Shown: in pieces, positions 15,622-25,511 of the stretch
How positions within the stretch are numbered: the first letter of the stretch is position 1
Layout of the letters: each line of letters opens with the position of its first letter
Assembly (NCBI GenBank): GCA_032768795.1
Contig: CP136490.1
Coordinates: 2,046,001-2,110,000, forward strand
Source of the DNA: Tremella fuciformis
Lineage: Eukaryota; Basidiomycota; Tremellomycetes; Tremellales; Tremellaceae
Length of the DNA stretch: 64,000 nt
Reading direction: 5' to 3'
Notes under the pieces: generated by a model
The model's input: the letters and a program-made list of their open reading frames with translations, nothing else
What the model was told of the DNA's origin: nothing
The model's database searches: none
Program-made: the position numbers and the translations under genes

Positions 15622-16029
15622 ATGAGCGCAACGACCAAGTCCACCATCGCTTCGACGACAGGGAGGTATGTCCCGACGTTGGTCCTCATCCTCGATGATC
15701 ACGCCGAATCAGAGCATGTTGGCCCAGGGGATATTTTAGTGGACCTAGCGGTCACGCTGAATGGTCGGTTCGCCGGCGCCGAGTCTCATTCGAGTGCAGA
15801 AGCACGTAGTGCGCTTGACATCGCTCGGCAAGTCGAATACAACTTTTATCCAAGGTTCGAATTCCGGGGGGGTTCTGAAGTGACTTTTAGCCAAGTCGTC
15901 GACAATGCCAAGGACGACCTGAAAACGCTCACGCATGGTACACAGGTGGACGTCGTCTCGTTCTGGAACCGAGACGCTTATAAAAAGCGGGTAGACACCG
16001 ACATTGGCCTAGATAGCGCGGCCAGGTGA
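15622..16029 (+). CDS. Orphan family 1 protein, short copy 5
   Basis: This is a single-exon gene of 135 codons, the nearest relative of copy 4. It starts MSATTKSTIASTTGRYVPTL, continues VLILDDHAE, ILVDLAVTLNGRFAGAES, a helix ARSALDIARQVEYNF, a helix VVDNAKDDLKTLTHG, and ends with a strand VDVVSFWNRDAYKKR. That reproduces the strand-strand-helix-helix-strand order of the other copies. A GAGTATACTC element at 15571-15580 sits about 45 bp upstream of the ATG. The protein is small, soluble and without recognisable active-site residues. Function unknown. Confidence 0.68.
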   Translation: MSATTKSTIASTTGRYVPTLVLILDDHAESEHVGPGDILVDLAVTLNGRFAGAESHSSAEARSALDIARQVEYNFYPRFEFRGGSEVTFSQVVDNAKDDLKTLTHGTQVDVVSFWNRDAYKKRVDTDIGLDSAAR

Positions 16030-17297
16030 AGCACCACGTTTCTAGCTCTGCATCCAGTCAAATTGCGTAACTCACGATGATATAACTTGCTGCCGCATGA
16101 GTGAGGTACATATTCTTCGCGAGCACTTCTCGTGCCGCTTTGCAGTCCATAAATCGAGAGGCGATGTGCTGAGCACCAAAGCTCCATCACCTTCGACATG
16201 CACTCTTGTTATTCTGGCTACTGGACCGCGCATCATGGTCCAAACTTCGCGATGTCTGCTTGATTGTTGAATTCTTGAGCCGTTTCGCCCTTCACACCAA
16301 AAGTGTTCTTTGGGAGACCACATGCTGCAAAGGCGGGCGCGGGTTTATCGATCACTTGCTACGCCGTCGGCATACTATTCACTCTGGCTTTTTTCAGGAG
16401 ACGCTGCCCCCCTTCGGACAGAATCACCACAAGGCGAAGATAGAAGAGTAGCGAGACGGAAATAACCCTTCCTAGCTCGCCATGATTGACTATATCACAT
16501 CCCAGCTTCGCGCTTTGCACATATATACCCATCATCCTTCTTTCGCCATGACGTCTTCGGGATCGCCCACAACTCTTTCCACGCAGGCAGCTGACGCGGA
16601 GCTCGTTCGACAGATTTTAGTGACGAGCACTCAATCCGACGCGTGACAAAGGCATTAGTTATCGCCGTTCCGAAGGGGCGGGACGCGGCCGCGCACGGAC
16701 CGACTCCGGTTGACAAGGTGTGATCTGGTGGTACTTTAAATAGGCCCCATGGGTAAGACGCAGCCAAGAGAAGAGGGCTATGGAGCTTGAGGACATGGAT
16801 CTCTCAAACCGAGCTATGCTATCAGCGGACCAGAGGAATCGAGCATGCGGCTCGCACATACACTCGAGTTGTCGATGACGGACTGGCAAAGTCTGACATT
16901 TCGATTTGTACTGTGCATGGGTCTCCGACGAAATTGTCGATCAGTCATCGTCAGACCCTGTCAAGAAGCTCGATCAGAAGGCAAATCAGCAGCTCGCTTG
17001 CGCCCGCCTTTAAGGGATCCCCCGAGACGTGACCAAATCCGTGCTTGATTCCCCACGACCAACAGCCAAAGTGAAATTGACCATTTCGATATACCGCCCA
17101 ATTCCATATAATATCCTCTGCCCCTTTCAGCGTCCACGCTAGAAGGATCGATTGCCGCACCGACATGTTTCACGCTGTTTCCTGAATGTCGTAGATCGAC
17201 CTGAATGCGAACAGCGACACGGTTCAAAGTGCATTAAAGCCAACCTGGTGAGAGTTTGCCACCGACAACAGCCTTACTTACCGTGACCAAGTCACCG
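16030..17297. other. Intergenic region with a possible gene relic
   Basis: This is 1.27 kb without a convincing gene. An ATG at 16548 follows a CATATATAC element at about 16519-16528 and opens a frame of only 32 codons (stop at 16646), which may be the truncated head of a decayed array member. Further AT-rich, TATA-like stretches near 17105-17118 may belong to the promoter of the next gene. No RNA gene is recognised. Confidence 0.3.
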
Positions 17298-18293
17298 ATG
17301 TCAAACAGCCCCTACCCAGAAGCGACCATCTACCTGGGCGATAGACACGATCGGCTAACAATAGCAGGTCATTTGCCTCAGAATGTACGCCGAGAGGCTG
17401 TAAACCTTTGGCGCGAGACTCACGGGTCCACTGGTCCCGTCAGCAGATTGATACGTAGGAGGGTCCCCAACTGCACTGTTAGCACCATTGAAGCACCACG
17501 ACAGGCCGGGCGACCGCAGCCTCCGCCCCCTCCAAGCTACTACGCAACCAGCGCATTGTCATCACAGTCTCGGAACGAGGACTCCGTCGCTGTCCCGGAC
17601 TTACATGTTGGCACAGCCGCTGCCGATGGAGTGTACGAGTCTCCCTCCTCTCACAATGATGCTGCGGTGGATCATGCAGGGCTAAGACATAGCCTTTCGA
17701 GGTTGGCGATCCCACGCAGCACCAGCCAAACTTCGTTCACTAGTGGCCCACCCCCCTTCTCGCCGCTTGAACGTCGAGAAGAATATGTAGCCCGATCAGT
17801 CATCAAGACCAACACCTGGGCAACTCCAGGAAGCACAGCGACAGCGGCACCTGAGAGCGAACATCCGGCCAACCCCGCCTCGTCACTCTCGCAGCATCAT
17901 ACACATGGTACTCTTTCCCACCCTGCACCGGTCTCTGAGCCGCCTCGAAGGCACACGGATCCCAGCAATTATGCGGGCTCTTCAAGCAGTCCTTCATCGA
18001 CCAGTCCGTTGCTCTACCCACCGACAGCTGTCACCCCTTGGCTTCATGACGATACGACTCGGCACGGTCCCGCGACTGGCTTGACGATACAGACGCACGG
18101 CCTACAAAGTCTCCACGTCGAGGACAGCGACATAGGAACAACCGCACCTCCCTCTTACTGCGACTCGCCGAATGCGGACGACGCCATTTTCGGGACCGGA
18201 CGAGAGGCTCACTACCAGGCTCATAGAACTGATACTGCAGAACGGGACATGGAGCCTGCTGACTCTTTCTACTTGAGCCCTCCGAGCCCATAG
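17298..18293 (+). CDS. Hypothetical Pro/Ser-rich protein
   Basis: This is a single-exon gene of about 331 codons that I do not recognise. The first 65 residues look folded: YPEATIYLGDRHDRLTIAG, a helix REAVNLWRETHG, and NCTVSTIEA. The rest is low complexity, rich in Ser, Thr, Pro and His, with PPPPPSYYA and TAPPSYCDS. Those two PPSY motifs resemble the PPSYEEA and PSYDQH motifs of orphan copies 1 and 2, and the gene closes the same head-to-tail row. It may be a remote member of the array, but the P-T-V-V core is absent. The start was placed at the ATG at 17298, since the upstream extension begins without ATG. Confidence 0.55.
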   Translation: MSNSPYPEATIYLGDRHDRLTIAGHLPQNVRREAVNLWRETHGSTGPVSRLIRRRVPNCTVSTIEAPRQAGRPQPPPPPSYYATSALSSQSRNEDSVAVPDLHVGTAAADGVYESPSSHNDAAVDHAGLRHSLSRLAIPRSTSQTSFTSGPPPFSPLERREEYVARSVIKTNTWATPGSTATAAPESEHPANPASSLSQHHTHGTLSHPAPVSEPPRRHTDPSNYAGSSSSPSSTSPLLYPPTAVTPWLHDDTTRHGPATGLTIQTHGLQSLHVEDSDIGTTAPPSYCDSPNADDAIFGTGREAHYQAHRTDTAERDMEPADSFYLSPPSP

Positions 18294-18417
18294 TCCAGCT
18301 CGAGCAAGTATGCGAGCGTAGGTCATCAATCAAGAAGACCTTCCTGGGCATACTTCAGCTCGATGGCAGTCGTATTGGTCTTCTTTCTAGTGAGCATCAG
18401 CCTATGTGGTGTAGGTC

Positions 18418-19409
18418 ATGAGATCCTTTCATCGGTCGCCGAAGATCATCCACCTGGTCGCAGTTGTCCTTTGTGACTATCCCTGTATGTTTGCTGTCCT
18501 TTCACCGCCGTGCGAACTAGACAGCACAAAGAGCGCCGGCAGTACGCGTACTTCCTCCCATAAAGCGCAGAGACCCCGCTTCTCCAAGTCTCCTACATGT
18601 ATGCTGCCGCTATGCTAGACATCGTCACGTTTGCCACCGCTTTCGAGTCGACCTACCTCCTCTTCACGTCTTACAGCTCAGCGTGCACGATGCGCCCACT
18701 CACAGAGGTGATGGGCATCGACACTTCACTCATCTACCTGCAGACCGTCGGAATCACCAACGGCGGCGCATGTTATCTGAGTGAACAAGGACAGGTGGCA
18801 TGTAACGCCATCTCTGCCGTTCTGGGCGGCTTAGAGTGAGTCTGTGCGCTTAGGTGAGAGCGGGACTTACCGTGCAGACGATATCTGCCTTGGATGGCCG
18901 CTGCCTTTCAGGCCTTTTACGGTCTCACTCTCTTCTCGTCTGCTCTGAGTGTTGGGTGGTACACGGCGGCCCACAAGGGCTGGTCAGACGCCACGGGAAT
19001 GGCGGATCTCAGGGTATTCACTCTGACTGTGATGACCAGCACGACCTTCATCGGTGTGATGGCCTGCGTGAGCGTGCACGCGCATGTGCAAGGTTTTGCG
19101 CTGACAGCAGACTCTCGGACTCGCAGCTCTGCTTCCTCCAATGATGGACGAGGGTACGAGGGGAGTTGTGGATGTGGTAGTGGGCAACGGAGAGCTCATC
19201 ACGATGGCCTTGACGGCCGCCATGGGTTATCTGACGCTGGCATTCTGCAACCTGTCCCACGCTGCACTGCGCGAGATGTACGTGTACGTATCCAGCGAAC
19301 GACGTGAGCCGAGGGCTGACGGAACAGGGAGGGACAGCTCATATTGGAGGTGGACGAGGAGATGGAGGCCCGTCCTCTTCTCAATGACGTGGAGAAGGGA
19401 GATGTTTAG
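18418..19409 (+). CDS. Orphan multi-span membrane protein
   Basis: This is an intron-containing gene of unknown function. The secure part starts near 18597 (YAAAMLDIVTFATAFESTYL) and has about four or five hydrophobic segments. The others are near WMAAAFQAFYGLTLFSSAL, LRVFTLTVMTSTTFIGVMA and ELITMALTAAMGYLTLAF. Introns: 18838-18879 (GTGAGT...GTGCAG), about 19068-19108 (GTGAGC...CTGACAG) and about 19278-19327 (GTACGT...GGAACAG). After the last one the protein ends in an acidic cytosolic tail, EMEARPLLNDVEKGDV, with a PLL sorting-like motif. The first exon is uncertain. An ATG at 18418 can be joined through one or two short introns, and an ATG at 18364 with a hydrophobic leader is an alternative. 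Confidence 0.55.
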
Positions 19410-19463
19410 ACCGTGACGGATATGTACTGTACATGCGTATACAGTATGCATCAATCTCCGTGT

Positions 19464-20391
19464 TCAAGAGGGCGGCGTCTTAGGCCGGGGATTGGCTCGT
19501 TGTGAAGCTACCAGATTCAGATATGTGGCTGGAGAACGGCGTCCGAAGCTGTATGGGTCAACCTGCTCGGGAAGTGTAGCCTTGACCGGCGCGGCTCGCC
19601 TGAGGGGAAGAGCCGACAACGACGAGCGCTGAGTCGTTGCTTTTGGCCGCGACTGTGCCGTCGGAGGGGCATTCGAGTCGTCGGTACCATCGGATCGTGG
19701 CAGGGAGGAGCTAGGGGTCGCCGAGGTCGCGCTTCGGGATTTGAAGAGGCGATATGGGGGTTTGGGGGTCGCATCTGAGGGCAGGCTGCTCAGACTCTGC
19801 TCCAGCAATGAGCAGCGATGACATGTTTAGGGGAGAAACACTTACGGCCGTATGTCCGTCACTTGATAGGGCCCGGCGGAGACTAGGCGAAGCATCCATC
19901 ATCATCTGCCAGGCCACCAAGGTCATGAGTTGATCTTTTGTGAGTACAGTTTTCCGGTGCGAGGACGCATTGAAGTTGGAAAGCTCGGACATGGATGTCC
20001 CCCGTACTTTGCTGGGGTCTTTGGGCGATGAGCCGCCGACAGAACCCGAGCGGCTCTTTATACGTGACTCTCGGGACGACGGGTCTGCGGTCGTGTGCAT
20101 GGAGGTGTCGACGGTGGGCGCGGGTGGAGTGCAGGTTGCACCGCCTTCGTCTTCCAGCAGACTGGTACTCATTGCCGAGGCGATCTCTTGAGATATGGTC
20201 GGAACATCGCGGCCATCCGACAGGCTGCGTCGATCCAGGGTCTGATAGTCGAGCTCATCGAACAATCCCTCTTTGACCTCTTCCGGCTCCTCGCACAAGG
20301 TGAATGGATCGGCAGTGGTGGTCGCAGAGCCGTCGAAGCTACTTGGGAAGTAGGAGGGGGCCGTCTGAACGCTCATGGTTGATGCGCTCAT
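19464..20391 (-). CDS. Hypothetical Ser/Thr-rich protein
   Basis: This is a two-exon gene of unknown function. Exon 1 starts MSASTMSVQTAPSYFPSSF at 20391 and ends at SSDGHTA. The intron (GTAAGT...GCTGGAG, about 19852-19806) joins QSLSSLPSDATPK in phase 0, and the frame closes at 19464. Almost the whole protein is predicted disordered. One short amphipathic stretch stands out (LTKDQLMTLVAWQMMMDASP), which could be a binding helix. It is the first of three consecutive minus-strand genes, all beginning M-S and all acidic and Ser/Thr/Pro-rich. I see no sequence similarity strong enough to call them a family. Confidence 0.55.
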
Positions 20392-20728
20392 CGAGGTCGG
20401 GTAGTGGCTGTTGCGGGATGGTGAAATAGTGAGGGTGGTGGCGGTGATGAGAATGAGGTCTTGGGGCAGATGTGCAAAGCACCAGCAGCTTCGAGGGCAA
20501 TACTCAAGCCCGTGCGAAACGAGATATTTAGGTCAAAGGACATGTTCGGGGTCAAGGATATTCAAAAGCCCGCTGAAACAGTCCGCCCGCGTCGCAAGGT
20601 GGACAGCAGTATCGCGGATTGAAACAACTGCTGTCCCTTACTCGCACGGAATGAAGCTTGTCTTAAGGAACCTGGCGATAACTCCCGGCCACACGCCAAT
20701 TGATCGTCATGGGTGCATATACTGAGAA

Positions 20729-21208
20729 TCAAGCTCTACTTTGTCTACCCATACTCCGCGCATGAGCTACGTGGTCTTTATATTGATTCCGAATTCGGTG
20801 ACGCGGGCGGGTAGCATGATAAGTATCACTGTCTTCCCCTAGTTGGAAATCGGACCAGCTCCCTTGCTGCGAGGGCGTGTCTGAGGGCTTTTGCTCCGGT
20901 GCCACGGTGGACATAGAAGTGCTTTCTTCTCCCGCAGGGCGGCTCCGTCCTTCTGTCTGTGGCTCAAGAGGGCATTCGGAGTCAGTGGCAAGGGAGACTT
21001 GTAGCAATGTCTCCAACACTGGATTAGTAACTGCACGGATTGCCTCTGTGCTAGGTTCCGTTTCGGGAGACACAGTCAGAAGCTCTTCTGGAGCCATCTC
21101 TTCCGGCTCTGCGTAGATGACCACATCGTTGGTCTGATCTTCCGTCTCAACGCCCAAAATACCGACCGCCCTTGTTGCCGACGGAGGCCCGGATGTAGAT
21201 GAGCTCAT
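20729..21208 (-). CDS. Hypothetical small acidic protein
   Basis: This is a single-exon frame of about 159 codons from the ATG at 21208 (MSSSTSGPPSATRAVGIL). A longer frame to 21298 exists, but its extra residues look like 5' UTR. The protein is acidic and Ser/Pro/Glu-rich, with a short ordered piece near PVLETLLQVSLATDSE and a basic C-terminus (RPRHRIRNQYKDHVAH). No domain is recognised. It lies between two other orphan minus-strand genes and shares with its left neighbour a TCATTCTCATC element upstream of the start. Confidence 0.5.
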   Translation of the reverse strand: MSSSTSGPPSATRAVGILGVETEDQTNDVVIYAEPEEMAPEELLTVSPETEPSTEAIRAVTNPVLETLLQVSLATDSECPLEPQTEGRSRPAGEESTSMSTVAPEQKPSDTPSQQGSWSDFQLGEDSDTYHATRPRHRIRNQYKDHVAHARSMGRQSRA

Positions 21209-21610
21209 GTTGTGGGATTGTCCGTTTTGGGCGTGCAGATGAGAATGATTGTAAAGCAGGCGTATGAGATGAAGAGGAGGTGTCAAGACAGTCGCCACAA
21301 TGCGTGTTTTTGTCTGTTAGCTTACTCTGTGAGACTGTGAAAGGAAGGCTGGTGAAAGGGGGAGTGTCTGGCCCCACCAGTGTGACAAATATCGCGCTCG
21401 AAGCGGCTGCACGCCTCCACGCTACATACGAGAGGGAGCGAGCCCATATTTCGCCTCTAAGGGTGTGAAATGCTATAACGTGTTCGAAACGTTAGAGCCT
21501 CGCGCGCGTCAAAGTGATGTATCGGTCCTCATGTCTCTCAGATGGAAAAGAGGTGTAATGCATGGGTAGACAGTGTGAAGTGGGGCAGAGCCGTAGGCCA
21601 AGACTCCCAA

Positions 21611-22549
21611 TTAGACATCGGAGGGCCGGATTCTGTTCTGCCGCAAGAGATCCTGGTAGGAGTTTCTTCTGGTAGAGTCCGGAGACGCAGATGAGGGGCT
21701 CGTCCCGGTTCGGACTACACTAGTAGCAACGAGAGATGCCACGTTTAGTGCACTGGTCACAGATCTAGGTGGGCTTGTCGTGCGAGATCCTGGAGCGGAG
21801 AGCGCGCGCTTGATCACGGTACCAGGCTTAAGGAGTGACGAGAGCTTCTCCGCGAATCTCGTCTTTGAAGGAGAGCCGGGGCTGGTCGGCGTGGTGGGCG
21901 ATTGCGCCGGTGATATCGCTGGATGATTCGTCAGATCGGGCGCGGAAAAGGACATCGCCATCCTGGCTTGACGAATCATCTTGGCAATTCTGTTTGCGGT
22001 GGCCGCGTCCACCTCTCCGTAATGCCGCGATCCATCTTCATCCGTAGTGCAGACTTGCCATTTGCCGCTGGTCTCATAGGGGGTTTGCGAGACGGAGACT
22101 GTCCCGCCTTTTCTCATGATCTGGAGCGCATTGACGAAGCTGCCCCTGGTCCTGGCTTCGTCGATGAGGGCTTCAGTGATAGGGTCACATTCATTCTTGT
22201 CTGAGGGGATGAAGCTGTCTTCTGTCACGTTGGTCTCAGCTGGATCAGACTTTGCAGGGACATCCTCATCGACAATGTAAGTGAGTTGCTCGGTGGGACT
22301 TCCAATGGCTTGACTGGGTACGGCATCTTCGTCGGCTTCAGGACGGGTGGATTGCTCGTTTGATACTGTGAGCACAGAGTACTCCTCATGGACATCTGTG
22401 GGATGCGTCGGGTCGGACGAGAAATCCGAAGATCCCTCTTCGACGATGGTGCTGACTCTTGTGCCGGGAATGGTGAGGCGGGCCTCGGTGTACTGTGGAA
22501 AAGACGTCGCAGACTCTGTCTGTACAGCTGCCCCCACGCTCAGCGACAT
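21611..22549 (-). CDS. Hypothetical protein with a short central domain
   Basis: This is a single-exon gene of about 312 codons from the ATG at 22549 (MSLSVGAAVQTES). A longer frame starts at 22609. Residues about 115-185 look folded: ITEALIDEARTRGSFVNALQ, GGTVSVSQTPYET, GKWQVCTTDEDGSRHYGEV, then a helix ATANRIAKMIRQARMAM. The rest is Ser/Thr/Pro-rich disorder, including TTPTSPGSPSKTRF. No known family comes to mind. A cytosolic or nuclear regulatory role would be a guess. Confidence 0.55.
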   Translation of the reverse strand: MSLSVGAAVQTESATSFPQYTEARLTIPGTRVSTIVEEGSSDFSSDPTHPTDVHEEYSVLTVSNEQSTRPEADEDAVPSQAIGSPTEQLTYIVDEDVPAKSDPAETNVTEDSFIPSDKNECDPITEALIDEARTRGSFVNALQIMRKGGTVSVSQTPYETSGKWQVCTTDEDGSRHYGEVDAATANRIAKMIRQARMAMSFSAPDLTNHPAISPAQSPTTPTSPGSPSKTRFAEKLSSLLKPGTVIKRALSAPGSRTTSPPRSVTSALNVASLVATSVVRTGTSPSSASPDSTRRNSYQDLLRQNRIRPSDV

Positions 22550-23555
22550 GACGAGGATTTCCACAATAAGAAGGCGCCGATCACCGTGGGTGTGAAGAAG
22601 CAAAGGCAAAGCCCAGCGGTGCTCAAGACCGCAGGCTGGGTAGTCAGTTCTCGCGCCCGTCGGTTGATGCTCCGCCTTCGCGGGGCCGCCAAATGAAAGG
22701 GTCTCCCCCCTTCAAGCTTCAGAGGGTGAAGCATGTCCGTGACAGGAGAAACTCCGCCGCGGTGGCCGAACCGATCGACCCATGGCATTCTTCTTGTGCT
22801 TCTCCGGGTCGCCTGCGGTGTCCGTTCAGGGGTTTACGCTAGATCAGGCCCAGGTCAAGTGCTGGAATCACGAGCGATCCCGGGGATCTCTGGAGATCGA
22901 GCGCGTGGTGCGCGAAGGAGGGAAAGAACACCTTTGACGCGCTGCTGTGGTCCTTTCGGCCACGCTCCCTTGGGCATTCGATTCAATTTGTATGGAGGGG
23001 CTGCGCTTGTGAGAAAGCCCTTCGGATGGTCTGCTCTGTGCCGGCACATTATCCGGCGCTCGGCCTGCAAGCCGGCACCGTGTCGCCTAATAAGCTTGGT
23101 AAGGCTGATCGGGCTCGGATTGCGGGTGACTGCCCTCTCCCTCGCAGCAAGCCGCTCGCCGCGATACACTGAACGCGGGGATGCGACCGCGCCGTCTAGA
23201 ACACCAGCTATAGAGCCAGGAAGAGCGGGACGATCTCGGAGGAATCCATAGACGACTTTGACCCCACCAGACGGGGTAGCTAAAAAGCGGCCTCGTTCGC
23301 CGAACAAGCTTCACGCCTCATTTCATTCGACTCTTGGAGGCGTGAACGGCAGCCAGCAGCCAGCAGCCTGCAGCCGGACACGCCTTGGCCCGTTGTCAGA
23401 TAACTACAGCCTGCGCGCCATCTGCCTCGCGGGGAGCGATATCGCCATCGCTGACCGGTGCCGGGTGATCACCTTAAAGCCCGTGGCTCCTGGAGCGTCG
23501 CACTCCATTACATCGTTGCCGCGGGTCGCTCGACAACCGGTAGCAGGTGACCGAG
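22550..23555. other. Intergenic region upstream of PDE1
   Basis: About 1 kb separates the divergent start at 22549 from the PDE1 ATG at 23556. Open frames here lack coding character. A short CAGCCAG/CAGCAG-rich run lies at 23349-23375. The region most likely holds two promoters and a long PDE1 leader. Confidence 0.4.
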
Positions 23556-25255
23556 ATGGCGCCGGCGTCGAGAGGCAAGGGCGATGTCGCCCCCAGGCCA
23601 CGGACGAGGTCGAACAGGACCGTCGTCGCGAGGAAGACGGCTCCAGTGGTCGGCAGCAGCACCGGAGCGCGCATACCGATCATGGACGAGATCAGGGTGA
23701 ACGGGAGCCAGGCTGCTGCCTCGGCGTCGGCGTCGTCGTCCCGGTCCACCTCTGCCGCTGCCGCTACCTCTGCACGTCGCCCGAAGGCGACCCCCGCGTT
23801 CGAGATGGTGGTGCTGGGCAGTGGGGGCGGACCGCTCGAGACCGACTGCTCGGGGTACCTCGTCAAGCCCTTGCGGAGCAAGTGGGAGGACGGGGTGCTC
23901 GCGCTGGAAGGCGGTGAGTCTAGCGGCAACGGGGCAAGCGTTGCTGATAGTAGGCTCGGGCATGGGAGCACTCGCCTCGCTCTTTCGCGAACAAGAGCCC
24001 AAGAGCATGTTCCCAGACGTCACCTTTCCTCCAGACTACAACACCCCTGTGCTCAAAGCCGCCTACATCTTCTCCTTTCTCACGTATGTCCCCCTCGTGG
24101 TGAAGGCTCGCGCTGAAAAGGAGGTGTTACCTCATCACCCACGCCCATATGGACCACAATATCTCCCTCATCCTCCTGTCCGGCTCTGTCCCCCCTCGCG
24201 CATCCGCCCACCCCCAGCCCCCTTTGTCCCCCGTCACTCCCTCCTCGCCCACATCCTCGTCGAAGCGCAATCACCCCCGACGGTCGCGCGCCGACACGCC
24301 CCCGCCGCCCGTCCGCCCGCCCGTCTTTGCAACGCGGCATACGCTGGAGAAGCTGAGCATGGCGTACGGGGGCGAGCTGTGGCCCGAGCTGGGCAGCTGG
24401 GCACAGGAGCCGCCGCCAGAGGAGGAAGACAACAATCTCAAGCGGCGCAAGCTGTCCCTCTCCGGCCCGTCCGAGGGCTCGGGCGTGGTCTTCAGCCCGT
24501 AAGCCAATACAACCCCATACGGCATAGCTAAGAGCAGGATGACCCCGTCCAAGACTCACCGCCCGCTGCATCCCGCACTACCAATCAGCACGCTCGTCTA
24601 CCCCGTCATGCACGGCTGCACGTCCAAGGGCTCATACGAGTCATCGGCCGTCTTTGTGCGATACGACCCCGCCGCCCTGAGCAAGTCGCAGGCCCCGCCG
24701 AATCCCACGCAGGCGGCGCACGACGAGGCGGGCAGGGAGTTCTTGTTTTTCGGGGACGTCGAGTCGGCCTGGCGCCCCGAAGGCGACGAGGACGTCGACG
24801 TGCACCAGGGCCAGCTAGCCCAGAAGACCAACGAGGCGATCTGGGCAGAGGCGGCGCGATCGTTTCGCGACGGCCGACTGGCGGGGGTGTTCATCGAATG
24901 TTCGTACGACTCGACGCGCCCGCAGAGCCTCATGTTTGGCCATCTCAGTCCGCCGGGGCTGTACCACGAGCTCAAGACGTTCGCGGGCTTGGTCAAGTAT
25001 GTGCTACTCTGGTATGAGACATGGACTGACGAGCAGCGACTCGCTCGGCGGGCTCAAGATCTATGTCATACATATCAAGGAGAACCTCGCGCCCCATCCG
25101 AGCGGGCGGAGTATGAAGGATATAATCATGTCGGAGCTGCGCGAACTCGAGGAAGACGGCCAGCTCGGCGTCGAGTTTGTACAGGTCAAGCGGGGGGACC
25201 GGATTCGTGAGCCACCGCCGCTAAAGATGGACCGAGCTGACCAGCAGTCATATAA
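23556..25255 (+). CDS. PDE1: Class II (low-affinity) cyclic nucleotide phosphodiesterase
   Basis: This enzyme hydrolyses cAMP to AMP and damps the PKA pathway. It has the class II PDE metallo-beta-lactamase fold. After a low-complexity N-terminus come FEMVVLGSGGGPLETDCSGY and ALEGGSGMGALASLF (across a short intron ending CTGATAGTAG). Then follow FPDVTFPPDYNTPVLKAAYI, the metal-binding motif THAHMDHN just after an intron at about 24083-24118, HGCTSKGSYESSA, LFFGDVES, FIECSYD and HLSPPGLYHEL. The last conserved block, GGLKIYVIHIKENL, needs an intron at about 25000-25040. A final short exon gives a stop at 25255. A Ser/Pro/Arg-rich insert separates the metal motif from FATRHTLEKLSMAYGG. All histidines of the metal site are present, so the enzyme should be active. 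Confidence 0.92.
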
Positions 25256-25511
25256 GCCTTGTTGTCAAAAGCGCATCGCGACTCGCTGCCATCTCCATAC
25301 CACTCGATCATCGCAGACGTGTTGTAGCTCTCAATGAACGTTTGTCCATCCATGCTGTGTATATTCTGCTGTTCTCTACAACCTCTGCGCGAGATTCTTT
25401 TGGTTGCTGCGTTCCATTGGTATGCGGGTATCGTCACTGGCGGAGAGCCGACCTCCCTCCTCACGTCGAGTCAAGGGCTGATCAGAGCTTGGCCTTCCCT
25501 CCTTGTCCCCG

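Noticed and set aside
16548..16646. 32-codon frame after a TATA-like element
   Set aside because: Too short and without similarity to its neighbours. Kept only as a possible relic.
22733..23251. 172-codon open frame upstream of PDE1
   Set aside because: Does not begin with ATG context that fits, no recognisable content, and it overlaps frames on the other strand.
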